A stretch of DNA of 64,000 nucleotides from DASZQL01 sp964391865 (GCA_964391865.1 CAYMNQ010000001.1:620001-684000), one strand, 5' to 3'; counted from the stretch's first letter, positions 16,730 to 25,224 are shown. Program-made: numbers and translations. Notes: generated by a model not told the origin, from the sequence alone.

Positions 16730-17126
16730 GGGGCTTCGTCTCCGACGAATCGGCCCGCGCGGTCGCCGCTCCAGCGACGCTCGGCTCGGGCCGCTGATCT
16801 TCCAGCAATCGCCGGGCCACGGCGTCGACCAGCGGGAAGCGGCTCGATTTCACGATGGATTTCGCCACTTCCGTGTCGAGCATCGCCGCGAATGTCTTTT
16901 CGTGCGCCCCCGGCGCGAAGGGGCCGAAGGCCCGGTTCGCGTCGCGCATTTGTTTCAGGATCGGCTGCACGAGCGTCTGCGCGACGAACTCCTCCGCCGC
17001 CGCCCGCTCGCGCCCCGGCGCGATCCGCCCGCGCGACGCCGACCACGCCGCCGAACCGCGCGCCTGATCGGCGAGCACGTTCAGCGAAGAAACCCCGGCG
17101 ATTGGTCGTTGAGCGTCCATGCTCAT
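16689..17126 (-). CDS. flgJ: FlgJ-like rod-binding protein (no muramidase domain)
   Basis: A 145-residue protein. Residues ~40-105 (EEFVAQTLVQPILKQMRD...FAPGAHEKTFAAMLDTEVAKSI) form the FlgJ N-terminal rod-capping domain, with the recognisable (L/F)V-Q-L-P-L-KQMR and PGAHEK-F--MLD-E-A patterns. The peptidoglycan hydrolase half found in enterobacterial FlgJ is missing, as in many other phyla. A start at the second Met (17120) is equally possible. It lies between flgI and flgN. Confidence 0.85.
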   Translation of the reverse strand: MSMDAQRPIAGVSSLNVLADQARGSAAWSASRGRIAPGRERAAAEEFVAQTLVQPILKQMRDANRAFGPFAPGAHEKTFAAMLDTEVAKSIVKSSRFPLVDAVARRLLEDQRPEPSVAGAATARADSSETKPHAGHQAKPDRHSP

Positions 17127-17161
17127 TCGTGCGTCCTGCGAGAGTGTGCGTGATCCGTGCG

Positions 17162-18280
17162 CTACTCGACGATGAACTCGCCGTGCAGATGACCCATGCG
17201 GTGGATCGAACTGAGGATCGCGATCTGATCAACGACCGGCACGTCCAGCCGATTGAGCGCCGACAGCAAGTCCTGCAAGCGCGCCCGGCTCCGGTCCCCC
17301 CCCACAGATCCCACGCCAGCCCAGCGCGAGCGTTCGACCGACGGGTTGTCCGCTGTCGGCGCGCGCGGCGGGTTCAGCGTCGTGATCGTCATGTCCTTGT
17401 GCGATACCGCCGTCGGGCTGATCTGCACATCGCCCGTCACCGTGATCGTCCCCTTCCGCTCGTTCACGATCACCCGCGCGGGGATCGACAGCAGCGACGG
17501 ATCAAGCTGGATCTCCATGATCGCGGCGATGAAGTTCGCCGGGTTCGCCAGCTCCGGCTCGGGGATCTCGACCATCACCGTCCGCTCATCCACCGCCCGC
17601 GCGATCTGCACCACCGAGTCATCAAACCCCTCGCGGTCCGAGTTGATCGCGCTCGCCAGCAGTTGGCTCGTGCTCCACCCCGCGTACGGCGGCTGGATTA
17701 CCAGTTCAATCCTCCCGTCGGGCCGGATCGCGTTCATCGTGATGTCGTACGCCACCCGCGCCCCGCCGCGCACCCGCCCCACGGTCAGCGTGGAATCCTC
17801 GAATACCAGCGGCCCCTCGGCGAAGGCATACACACCCTGCCCCGGCAACGGCCCTGTCAGCGGCGTGATGAAGAGCCGCCCACCCTTCAGACTCGGCGCG
17901 TTGTGATACGCCTGCACGAACACGTCGAAGGTGTCGCCCGCGCGGGCACCCTCCTTCGGGATCGTGCACGTCACCATCACCAGCGCCACGTTCTTCGCTT
18001 TGACCAGTTCGCGCAGTTCGGGCACGGGGCTCCCGCCCTTCTCGAGCACCGCGGCCAGTTGCCGCGCTAGCGGCAGCACATCCCCCGAGTCCCCCGTCCC
18101 TTGAAGACCCATCACCAGACCGATCCCCAACAGGTTCGTCTCGCCCGCGCCGCCAAGCCGGGCCAGTTCCTTGATGCCGATCGCGCGAGCGGGCGAAACC
18201 AGCGCCCCCAGCGCAACAACCGCGCTCACCAGCGCAACGATCAGTCGGCGAGAAGCTGTCAGCGTGCGTGAATTTTTCAT
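17162..18280 (-). CDS. flgI: Flagellar P-ring protein FlgI
   Basis: ATG 18280 gives 372 residues and an ideal signal peptide (MKNSRTLTASRRLIVALVSA...SPARA); a longer frame starting at 18319 would bury it. Mature sequence has IKELARLGGAGETNLLGIGLVMGLQGTGDSGD, LVMVTCTIPKEGARAGDTFDVFV and VIVNERKGTITVTGDVQI, all strongly FlgI. The protein polymerises in the periplasm around the rod as the P-ring bushing. flgI lies downstream of flgH but is separated by 240 bases with hairpins and an octamer array. Confidence 0.96.
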   Translation of the reverse strand: MKNSRTLTASRRLIVALVSAVVALGALVSPARAIGIKELARLGGAGETNLLGIGLVMGLQGTGDSGDVLPLARQLAAVLEKGGSPVPELRELVKAKNVALVMVTCTIPKEGARAGDTFDVFVQAYHNAPSLKGGRLFITPLTGPLPGQGVYAFAEGPLVFEDSTLTVGRVRGGARVAYDITMNAIRPDGRIELVIQPPYAGWSTSQLLASAINSDREGFDDSVVQIARAVDERTVMVEIPEPELANPANFIAAIMEIQLDPSLLSIPARVIVNERKGTITVTGDVQISPTAVSHKDMTITTLNPPRAPTADNPSVERSRWAGVGSVGGDRSRARLQDLLSALNRLDVPVVDQIAILSSIHRMGHLHGEFIVE

Positions 18281-18314
18281 GCTACGAGAGAGAGCAATCA
18301 CGATGCCGGGAAAA

Positions 18315-18346
18315 GGCACCGAGTCATCGAGCCATCAAGGCATCGA
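18315..18346 (+). repeat. Octamer array (GCCATCGA-type), 4 units
   Basis: Four in-phase 8-nt units: GGCACCGA, GTCATCGA, GCCATCAA, GGCATCGA. The same unit family with the same final GGCATYGAGTG recurs at 49407-49438 and 51342-51389. Confidence 0.75.
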
Positions 18347-18406
18347 GTGAGATCAACCAGAGTCCGGACGGTCGGGGAGCGTCGTGCAGGGCGCGGTGCA
18401 GAGTGC

Positions 18407-18481
18407 CATGGCCGAGGCTCGGCTCGGCCATGATCGATATCGGGCGCGCGAGAATCGTGGCCGATCAAAGAATCGGCCACG
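18407..18481. repeat. Head-to-head GGCAC-tailed hairpin pair
   Basis: Minus-strand hairpin 18407-18432: perfect 10-bp stem CATGGCCGAG / CTCGGCCATG, loop CCGAGC, tail GGCACTC. Plus-strand hairpin 18456-18481: 10-bp stem CGTGGCCGAT / ATCGGCCACG, loop CAAAGA, tail GGCACC (counting the last stem base). The spacer is 23 nt. It interrupts the flgH-flgI gap. Confidence 0.8.
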
Positions 18482-18520
18482 GCACCATCGCAGCTCCGGC
18501 CTCAAGCCTCATGCCAATCC

Positions 18521-19294
18521 TTAGAAATTGAAGATCGTCTCCAAGATCTGCGGGATCAGGCCCTTCTTGTTCGCCTGGAACACTTCGCCCTTGTTCTGCA
18601 CATTAAGCTTCATGTCGAAGAGCTGGTTCGACTGCACGGTGTTGCGGTCGGTGATGTCGTCCGCGCGGCAGAGGCCCGAGAGCAGGATCACCTGCTCCTC
18701 CTTGTCCGTGACGAACTCGCTCTTCGCTTCGAGCACCAGCGTGCGGTTGGGCTTGACTTCGAGCACACGGGCCGTCACGCGCGCCGTCGCCTTGTCCTCG
18801 CGCGAGTACTTGCCGTCGCCCTTGAAATCCTGGCTCGATGAAACACCGATTCTCGGCAGCCGATCCGCGCTCGACTGCTGGAACCGCGTCTCGAGCAGGT
18901 TCACGATGTCGAGGAAATCATCGACGCCGATCTCGGTGTCGTACTCCTTCTTCGAGTCGAGCTTCTGGTTGCGGTCGAACGAACTCCGCTCGCTGACAAT
19001 GATCGTGACCAAGTCGTTCTCCGCGAACTCCCGCGGCTTGGGCGGGTTCACCGCGATCAGGCTCACCTGCTGCAAACTCGGTGGGCCGGCCTGCACGGGC
19101 GGCGCGGCGGGCGCCGGCACGCTCGGCGCGTCGGGCGATACCGGCTGCCCTGGCTGCGGCGACGGCGCACCCGTTGTCGCGGGCGGCGGGGCGGAGCGCT
19201 GATACAGACTCTGCCCCGTCACGCCCCCGGCGGATATCAGCACCGCCGCGGCGGATGCACACACGCAGAATCCGCGATTCTCTCGGATTTTCAT
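18521..19294 (-). CDS. flgH: Flagellar L-ring protein FlgH
   Basis: A 257-residue protein. It has a signal peptide (residues ~10-27) but no lipobox Cys at the cleavage site, unlike enterobacterial FlgH lipoprotein. A Pro/Ala-rich linker (about 30-75) follows. The core has ENDLVTIIVSERSSFDRNQKLDSKKEYD, GDGKYSREDKATARVTARVLEV, NRTLVLEAKSEF and EEQVILLSGLCRADDI, all typical FlgH, and it ends KKGLIPQILETIFNF. It forms the outer-membrane L-ring. ATG overlaps the flgA stop (ATGA), so the two are coupled. Confidence 0.95.
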   Translation of the reverse strand: MKIRENRGFCVCASAAAVLISAGGVTGQSLYQRSAPPPATTGAPSPQPGQPVSPDAPSVPAPAAPPVQAGPPSLQQVSLIAVNPPKPREFAENDLVTIIVSERSSFDRNQKLDSKKEYDTEIGVDDFLDIVNLLETRFQQSSADRLPRIGVSSSQDFKGDGKYSREDKATARVTARVLEVKPNRTLVLEAKSEFVTDKEEQVILLSGLCRADDITDRNTVQSNQLFDMKLNVQNKGEVFQANKKGLIPQILETIFNF

Positions 19295-20436
19295 GGGTTC
19301 TCTGCTCCGCTCTGATTCTCGGCCGCGGGCGTGCTCTCGCGCCCGATGCCCACTTCTTCTTCAACTCGATTCGCCGGCGGCTCATCGATCATCACCGCCC
19401 GCGCGCGCCCATCGACGCGCGCCGCGAACGTCTGCTTCGAGCCATCAACGCGCAGTTCGATCAGTTCCCCAACGCGCCCATCGCGCACCGCGCGCGCGAC
19501 GAGATCAACCTCGTACCTCTCGCCCAGGCAGTGCACCTGCACAAGCTCGCCGCGCCGGATCATCACGGGGGGTTCGAGCTGATCCTTCCGCAGCACCGCG
19601 CCCGCTTCGAGCCGGGTCCGCGCCACCGAGCCCGCCGCGTCCTCGATCGCCGCCACCGGCTCCGAGCCGCCCGGCCTGATCCACGTCTCGACTTCGTTCA
19701 CGTCCGACTCGCCCAGCACGCCCTTCCGCCGCACGTCGCTCTTCATCACCAACACGCGTCGGAGCAGTTCAACGTCCGCTCGGATCGTTCGATCGTCGGC
19801 GAGACGATCACCATCAAAGACGCGCACCCGCACCACACCGCGGGCCGAGCCCTCGGTCGTAGCCGGCGCGATGCTCACGCGCCTCGTGTCTTCAACGCGA
19901 TCAAGGAACGCGACGTCGCGCGGATCGAACGCCACGCGCAGCGATTCAGGGTCAACTCCGTAGAAGTCCAACAGCCCGCGCGACACGATCGAGCGGATCG
20001 TCGGCGGGCCTGACAAATCAGGTCTTTCCGGCCCGTTCACACGCGGCGGCGCCGGCGCGGGCGCTTCCGGCTCGCGCCCGACCGCCAGCCGTACCGTGCA
20101 CGCCGACCCGCTGAGCGCGAGTCGCGAGAGGCTGATCTTCTGCTCGCCCAGTGCCGTGCGCAGGTCGGCGATCGTGAATTCACGCCACGCTCTCGCGCCC
20201 GCGAACTCGGCGGCGGACGGCGCGAGCACCAGCCCCGCGCGCGACGCCGCGTCGTCGCCTTCGAGTTCCGCCACGTCGCCCAGCGTGACCGGCGCGTCCG
20301 GCGGGAGCGTCGCCTGCACCCGCAGCTTCACGGTGCCGGCGTGCGCCGCGCCGATCGATGCCAGCACGACCGCGCCGACCGCGAGCCGCCGCGCCGGGAG
20401 CACGAACACCTGGATCAGTTGGTGGATTCGCTTCAT
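19291..20436 (-). CDS. flgA: Flagellar P-ring assembly chaperone FlgA
   Basis: A 381-residue protein. N-terminal signal peptide (LAVGAVVLASIGAAHA). The C-terminal ~200 residues hold the SAF/ChapFlgA region: VMKSDVRRKGVLGESDV, AIEDAAGSVARTRLEAGAVLRKDQLE, then a final beta domain with GELVQVHCLGERYEV and GELIELRV. FlgA is the periplasmic chaperone that guides FlgI into the P-ring. It is longer than most FlgA because of an N-terminal domain and a Pro-rich hinge. It overlaps flgH by 4 bases and follows flgG by 9. Confidence 0.92.
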   Translation of the reverse strand: MKRIHQLIQVFVLPARRLAVGAVVLASIGAAHAGTVKLRVQATLPPDAPVTLGDVAELEGDDAASRAGLVLAPSAAEFAGARAWREFTIADLRTALGEQKISLSRLALSGSACTVRLAVGREPEAPAPAPPRVNGPERPDLSGPPTIRSIVSRGLLDFYGVDPESLRVAFDPRDVAFLDRVEDTRRVSIAPATTEGSARGVVRVRVFDGDRLADDRTIRADVELLRRVLVMKSDVRRKGVLGESDVNEVETWIRPGGSEPVAAIEDAAGSVARTRLEAGAVLRKDQLEPPVMIRRGELVQVHCLGERYEVDLVARAVRDGRVGELIELRVDGSKQTFAARVDGRARAVMIDEPPANRVEEEVGIGRESTPAAENQSGAENP

Positions 20437-20445
20437 CGCGGGCCG

Positions 20446-21243
20446 TTACCTCCTGAGCTGCGCCACGGCGCGGAGCGTCTCGTCCGCCGCGCGGATGGTG
20501 TTGCTGTTCATCTCGAACGCGCGCTGCGTGCGGATCAGCTTGATGAGCTCGTACGTCGGATCAACGTTCGAGCCTTCGAGCGATCCGGAAATGATGCTGC
20601 CGAGCCCGTTCTGCTGCGGCTCCGACGTGATGGGCGGCCCGGACGCCGCCGACTCGAGGAACAGGTTCTCGCCGATCTGCTTCAAGCCCGCCGAGTTGAC
20701 GAACCCCGCGAGTTCGAGCCGCCCCGCTTCTACCGGCTCCTCCTGATCACGCAGCGAGTAGAACACCCCGCCGTCCGCCAGCACGGTGATCGTCTCCGCC
20801 TCGGGCGGGATCGTGATCGTCGGTTGCAGGCGCCGTCCCTGATCGGTGCCGAGCACCAGCTCGCCGTCGGAGTTCAGATTGAAGTTGCCCGCGCGCGTGT
20901 ACGCGGTGCGCCCCTCTTCGATCAGCACCTGAAAGAAGCCGTTGCCGTTGATCGTGAGATCGAGCGGGTTGCCGGTCTGCAGGGGCGAACCTTGCGAGAA
21001 GCTGACCTGCGTCCCGCTCACGCGCACGCCGAGGCCGATATAGGTTCCCGTCGGTCGTTGATCCCCGTTGGCGTTCTCCACGCCGGGGATCGCCTTCTCC
21101 TGGTAGAGCAAATCCTGGAAGTTCACGCGGCTGGCCTTGAACCCGCTGGTGTTCACGTTCGCCAGATTGTTGGCGATCACGTCCAGCTCGGTGTTGAGAG
21201 CGGCAAGGCCGGTGGCGGCGGAATGAAGGGAGACAAGTGCCAT
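20446..21243 (-). CDS. flgG: Flagellar distal rod protein FlgG
   Basis: Start at ATG 21243 gives MALVSLHSAATGLAALNTEL, a standard FlgG N-terminus of 265 residues; the frame extends eight codons further to 21267. It contains DVIANNLANVNTSGFKASRVNFQDLLYQ, the flagellar basal-body rod signature, then the central beta domain (LDLTINGNGFFQV, YTRAGNFNLNSDGELV) and the C-terminal EGSNVDPTYELIKLIRTQRAFEMNSNTIRAADETL. FlgG polymerises as the distal rod in periplasm. Confidence 0.96.
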   Translation of the reverse strand: MALVSLHSAATGLAALNTELDVIANNLANVNTSGFKASRVNFQDLLYQEKAIPGVENANGDQRPTGTYIGLGVRVSGTQVSFSQGSPLQTGNPLDLTINGNGFFQVLIEEGRTAYTRAGNFNLNSDGELVLGTDQGRRLQPTITIPPEAETITVLADGGVFYSLRDQEEPVEAGRLELAGFVNSAGLKQIGENLFLESAASGPPITSEPQQNGLGSIISGSLEGSNVDPTYELIKLIRTQRAFEMNSNTIRAADETLRAVAQLRR

Positions 21244-21271
21244 ATAAATTCCAAATAATGTTAACATTAAC

Positions 21272-22042
21272 TTATGTCACGCGCCCAAGCGTGTTGATCG
21301 CCCGGCCCATCAGCTCATTGATGTTCGCGATCATCCCGAGGTTCGACGACACCGCGTTCGACGCGCTCGTGATCTGCATCATCGCCTTGATCGCGTCCGT
21401 GCCCGATCGCTCGAGCGAGAACTGCCGCAGCGTGCCGCCCGCGTCGCGCAGCGACCCCGCCTGCTCCGCCGGCACGCGCAGCACGCCCTCGCCCGCTTTT
21501 ACCAGCTTCGAAGGCTCGGCGACCGTCACCAGCCGCACGCGCCCGACCGACTGCCCATTCTGGACCACCTCGCCGTCAGCGCGAATTTCCACCGGCGCGG
21601 CACGATCAACCTCGATCGGCTGCCCCTGCGCGTTCAGCACCGGCAAGCCCCCCGCCGCCGTCACGAGCCGCCCCTGCGCGTTCACCGCCAGGCGGCCATC
21701 GCGCGACAGCGCCAGGCCATCTTCACCGGGCGATGCGACCTGGAAGAAGCCTTCGCCGTCGATCGCCAGATCGAGCGGATTCCCCGTGCTTTCTGCTGAT
21801 TCCGACGACGTATCGACCAGTGTGCGCGACGGGAACACCCCCGCGCCGAGTTTCTCCAACAGCTTGTTCGAATCGACGAACGGCAGGCGGTCTTCCACGC
21901 GAACAACATCGCGCTGACGGATGGCGAACACGTCCGGCTTGAATGCCGCCGTGTTCACGTTCGCAAGATTGTTGGAGATGACATCCTGCCGCGCCATGTT
22001 GGTCAGCGCGCCGGACGCCGCGATGTACAAGCCGTAGTTCAT
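21272..22042 (-). CDS. flgF: FlgF-like proximal rod protein
   Basis: A 256-residue rod/hook-family protein with MNYGLYIAASGALTNMARQD, VISNNLANVNTAAFKPD and the central GNPLDLAIDGEGFFQV and LSRDGRLAVNAQGRLVTAAG motifs. The C-terminal helix is shorter and more divergent (MMQITSASNAVSSNLGMIANINELMGRAINTLGRVT) than in FlgG, which favours FlgF. It precedes flgG by 28 bases, the usual flgF-flgG order. Its ATG overlaps the stop of the small gene upstream. Confidence 0.85.
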   Translation of the reverse strand: MNYGLYIAASGALTNMARQDVISNNLANVNTAAFKPDVFAIRQRDVVRVEDRLPFVDSNKLLEKLGAGVFPSRTLVDTSSESAESTGNPLDLAIDGEGFFQVASPGEDGLALSRDGRLAVNAQGRLVTAAGGLPVLNAQGQPIEVDRAAPVEIRADGEVVQNGQSVGRVRLVTVAEPSKLVKAGEGVLRVPAEQAGSLRDAGGTLRQFSLERSGTDAIKAMMQITSASNAVSSNLGMIANINELMGRAINTLGRVT

Positions 22043-22254
22043 CGCTTGCTCCCAGCGCTCGGCGTTGCCGGTTCTTCACTCGGCAGCACGCTCCACGACG
22101 GCAGCGGATCCTCCGCCAACCACGCCGCCTCGCGTGCCGCGTGCAGCGCCGCCGCCCCGCGCGCGATCGCGATCAGCCGCTCACCCAGCAGCATCGAGCC
22201 GAGCGGCAGATCGCTCGGCGGAATCGGTGTCGTCGCCGTCCTGGCGCTCGTCAT
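22039..22254 (-). CDS. Small unknown protein at head of flagellar operon
   Basis: A 71-residue frame starting at ATG 22254 and ending in an ATGA overlap with the flgF-like gene (22039-22042). The middle is an amphipathic helix (LLGERLIAIARGAAALHAAREAAWLA), the rest Pro/Ser-rich and probably disordered. I recognise no family. The exact overlap with flgF and the absence of any other gene in this gap argue that it is translated; the start could also be an internal Met. Possibly a small flagellar accessory protein, which is inference from position only. Confidence 0.5.
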   Translation of the reverse strand: MTSARTATTPIPPSDLPLGSMLLGERLIAIARGAAALHAAREAAWLAEDPLPSWSVLPSEEPATPSAGSKR

Positions 22255-22462
22255 ACAGGCGCACTCCTTGAGCCTCAACCGGCGCATGCACCACAACCCG
22301 CGTGCCAACCCATGCCGCTCGCTGAACCCGTCGTAACCGTGAGCGAACCCCACCGGGCGGGCGGGCGTGTTTCCGCGGTCGCGCGTTATCTGACGTGATC
22401 GCCGCGCAGGTCTTGCGCTGTACGGCGTGAACCGCCGATGCGTCGATGTAAACGCCCGCGAC

Positions 22463-23401
22463 ATGAACGCCCCCGCGCTCGAGCACTGCCGACTCTCTTT
22501 CCTCACCTACATCCGGGTGGAGTGTGGCCTGTCGCCCAACACGGTCGAGGCGTACGGGCGGGACTTGCGCGATCTGATCGCCGAGCTCTCCCTTTCGAGC
22601 ATCTTCAGCCCGGACCAGCTCACGCCCCGGGCGCTCGCGATGCACATCGGCTCGCTGCGGCGGGAGCGCGGCCTGAACGCGTCGAGCGTGACGCGGCACT
22701 TGGCGACGATCCGCATGTTCTGCCGCTGGCTCGCGGCGGAGCGTGTCGCGCCGGCGAATCTCACCGACTGGCTCGAGCGTCCGTCGAAGTGGCAGCGCCT
22801 TCCGGGCGTGATGACGCCGGCGAGCATCGAGAAGCTGATCAACGCGCCGCAGCCCCCGACGCTGGAGGACATCCGCGCCGGACGGGGTCTGCCGCTGTGG
22901 CTGCGCGACCGCGCGATCCTGGAGCTCATGTACGCCTGCGGCTTGCGCGCCAGCGAAGTGGGCACGCTCGGGCTGCGCGACCCGGACTTCCATCTCAACG
23001 TGGTAAAAGTCACGGGCAAGGGGAACAAGCAGCGGCTGGTTCCCTTCGGCGTGCCCGCCGCCGACACGATGCGCGGGTATCTCGCCGACTGCCGGCCCAT
23101 GCTGCTGCGCGACGACGGGCGCGACGGCGCGCGGCTGTTCATCTCGCGCACCGGTCGGCCGCTCGAGCGCGTCGCGATCTGGCAGATCGTGAAGCGCAAC
23201 GCGGAACTCGCGGGGATCAGCGGCGTGCACCCGCACCTGCTGCGGCACACGTTCGCGACGCACGTGCTCACGGGCGGGGCGGACCTGCGCGTGGTGCAGG
23301 AGTTCCTGGGGCACGCGAACATCACCACGACGCAGGTGTACACGCGCGTGGACCAGCCGCGGCTGAAGGAAGTACACCGGCGCTTCCACCCGCGCGCGTG
23401 A
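22463..23401 (+). CDS. xerD: Tyrosine recombinase XerC/XerD
   Basis: A 312-residue protein from ATG 22463 (an in-frame ATG at 22427 adds 12 unlike residues). The N-terminal SAM-like core-binding domain reads SFLTYIRVECGLSPNTVEAYGRDL. The catalytic set is complete: Arg in ACGLRASEVGTLG, Lys in VTGKGNKQRLVPF, HLLRHTFATH (His-x-x-Arg), GHANITTTQVYT (His and the nucleophile Tyr). Length and absence of extra domains match the housekeeping XerC/D that resolves chromosome dimers at dif, rather than a phage integrase. Whether it is XerC or XerD cannot be decided here. Confidence 0.9.
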   Translation: MNAPALEHCRLSFLTYIRVECGLSPNTVEAYGRDLRDLIAELSLSSIFSPDQLTPRALAMHIGSLRRERGLNASSVTRHLATIRMFCRWLAAERVAPANLTDWLERPSKWQRLPGVMTPASIEKLINAPQPPTLEDIRAGRGLPLWLRDRAILELMYACGLRASEVGTLGLRDPDFHLNVVKVTGKGNKQRLVPFGVPAADTMRGYLADCRPMLLRDDGRDGARLFISRTGRPLERVAIWQIVKRNAELAGISGVHPHLLRHTFATHVLTGGADLRVVQEFLGHANITTTQVYTRVDQPRLKEVHRRFHPRA

Positions 23402-23446
23402 GCGAGCGCTCTGCGGCATTGCTGGAGATGTCGATACGCTGGCGCC

Positions 23447-24880
23447 GTGAATCTGGCCGACACGATCATTGCTGTTGCTTCCGCGCCGGGCCTCGGCGCG
23501 CGGGGCGTGATCCGCTTGTCCGGGCCGATGACGCGCGCGATTCTGGATGAGCATCTGATCGCTTCGGGCGCGGGCCTTGCTGCGCGGCGCTCTGAGCCGG
23601 CCCCGCTGTTTGGGTGCGCTGCGGCGCGCCTCGGGTTTCGTGCGCACGCGCTGCCGTGCGTTGTGCTGCGGTATGAATCGCCGCGCTCGTACACGGGTGA
23701 TGACGCCGCCGAGCTGATCGTTCCGGGCAACCCGCACCTGCTGGGGATGATTGTCGACGATCTGCTCGCGCGGCATCGGCGTGACGGCGTGCGGCTTGCG
23801 CAGCCGGGGGAATTCACCGCGCGGGCGCTGCTGAACGGGCGGCTGACGCCCGAGCAGGCGGAGGGGGTCGGCGCGGTGATCGCGGCGCGGAACGATGCGG
23901 AGCTGCGCGCCGCGGGGCGGCTGCTGTCGGGCGCGGCGGGCTCGGAGTTCCGCGCCCTGGCCGACGAGATTGCTTCGGCGCTGGCGCTGGTGGAGGCGGG
24001 CATCGACTTCGTCGACCAGGAGGATGTGGTGCCGATCGCGCCCCATGAGCTTCGTGCGCGGCTGGGCGCGAGTATCGGCGCGCTCGACAGGATGATCGGT
24101 CCGGGGGCGGCGGGCGAGGCGCGGCGCGCGGCGCCGCGGGTGGTGCTGCTCGGCGCACCGAACGCGGGGAAGAGCGCGCTGTTCAATGCGCTGCTGGGGC
24201 GGGAGCGCGCCATCGTGAGCGACACGGCGGGCACGACGCGCGATGTGCTCGAAGAGCCGGTCGCGCTCGCGCGACTGATCGGCGTGGCGGCGGGCTTCGG
24301 GCCCGAGTCGGTCGTGCTGGCGGACCTCGCGGGGCTTGACGCGGCGCTCGCGTCGCGCGGCGCGATCGACGCGGCGGCGCAGCGCGCGGCGCGGGCCGCG
24401 GTTGAGTCGAGCGACGTGATTGTGTGGTGCGACCCCGCCGGGCGGTTTGACCCGCGCGAGCTTGGCGTCGCGCTGGCGGGGAAGAGGGTGATCCGCGCGC
24501 GGACGAAGGGGGACCTGCTGCGCGCGGACGAGGCTGCTGGCGCGCGCGACGCGCTCGCGGTGTGCGCACTGGATGGGTGGGGCGTGCCGGCGCTGGCGCG
24601 GGCGATCGCCGACGCCGCTGAGCATCTTGAGCACGCGGGCGGGCAGGCGGAGGCGGCGCTGCTGCCGCGGCACCGGCGTGCGGCGGGCGCGGCGCGGGAG
24701 TCGTTGCGCGCTGCGCTCGAACTGCTGAATGACGATGCGGCGAACGGCCCGCTGCGCGAGCCGGAACTGGTCGCGGGCGCGCTGCGCGCGGCGCTCGACG
24801 AGCTCGGCGCGATCGCGGGGCGGATCAGCCCGGACGACATCATCGGGCGCATCTTCGCGACGTTTTGCGTCGGGAAGTGA
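23447..24880 (+). CDS. mnmE: tRNA uridine-34 modification GTPase MnmE
   Basis: A 477-residue protein with a GTG start at 23447. N-terminal formyl-THF-binding domain: DTIIAVASAPGLGARGVIRLSG, then SYTGDDAAELIVPGNP and QPGEFTARALLNGRLTPEQAE. Inserted G domain: G1 LLGAPNAGKSALFNALL, G2 DTAGTTRD, but G3 is DLAGL instead of DTAGI and G4 is RTKGD instead of NKxD. The C-terminus ends FCVGK, the family's C-x-GK motif needed for modification. With MnmG it installs the (carboxymethyl)aminomethyl group on U34. It follows xer by 45 bases. Confidence 0.94.
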   Translation: MNLADTIIAVASAPGLGARGVIRLSGPMTRAILDEHLIASGAGLAARRSEPAPLFGCAAARLGFRAHALPCVVLRYESPRSYTGDDAAELIVPGNPHLLGMIVDDLLARHRRDGVRLAQPGEFTARALLNGRLTPEQAEGVGAVIAARNDAELRAAGRLLSGAAGSEFRALADEIASALALVEAGIDFVDQEDVVPIAPHELRARLGASIGALDRMIGPGAAGEARRAAPRVVLLGAPNAGKSALFNALLGRERAIVSDTAGTTRDVLEEPVALARLIGVAAGFGPESVVLADLAGLDAALASRGAIDAAAQRAARAAVESSDVIVWCDPAGRFDPRELGVALAGKRVIRARTKGDLLRADEAAGARDALAVCALDGWGVPALARAIADAAEHLEHAGGQAEAALLPRHRRAAGAARESLRAALELLNDDAANGPLREPELVAGALRAALDELGAIAGRISPDDIIGRIFATFCVGK

Positions 24881-24884
24881 GAGC

Positions 24885-24912
24885 GCGGGATGCGGCTTGC
24901 GGGATGCGGCGC
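24885..24912 (+). repeat. Heptamer array (GCGGGAT-type), 4 units
   Basis: Units GCGGGAT, GCGGCTT, GCGGGAT, GCGGCGC in phase, starting four bases after the mnmE stop codon. Confidence 0.7.
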
Positions 24913-24923
24913 GCGGCCGGGTG

Positions 24924-24958
24924 CCACGACAGTTGCCGGCTTTGGGGGCGGCTGTCGT
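24924..24958 (-). repeat. GGCAC-tailed hairpin
   Basis: Read on the minus strand: CACGACAG, 19 nt, CTGTCGTG, then GGCACCC. The 8-bp outer stem is perfect, and CCG/CGG can pair inside. The loop is larger than in other members, so this copy is partly decayed. Confidence 0.55.
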
Positions 24959-25008
24959 GCGCGACGCAGACATATAGGGGACGCGCGGTGCGGCAGAACA
25001 GGACCTCC

Positions 25009-25087
25009 GTCTTGCGTCTTGCGTCTTGCGCTCGAGTTGGAATGCTTTGTGTTGTTTGGTTGGATGATTGCTGACTGCTGATCGCTG
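25009..25087 (+). repeat. Two heptamer arrays (GTCTTGC and ATTGCTG types)
   Basis: Three GTCTTGC units plus one degenerate unit at 25009-25036, then ATTGCTG, ACTGCTG, ATCGCTG at 25067-25087. Confidence 0.7.
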
Positions 25088-25224
25088 AAGAAAACCCGTC
25101 GACGGGCGGATCGAACTTGGGCTCGGCTTTCGCCGAGCGTCGAAACTGTGTTCGGCGGGGGCTGGAAGGTGTGTGCCTTCGAGCGTGGTCCGCCGAGCGA
25201 GTCGGACTCTCACCGCGCCGGGCC

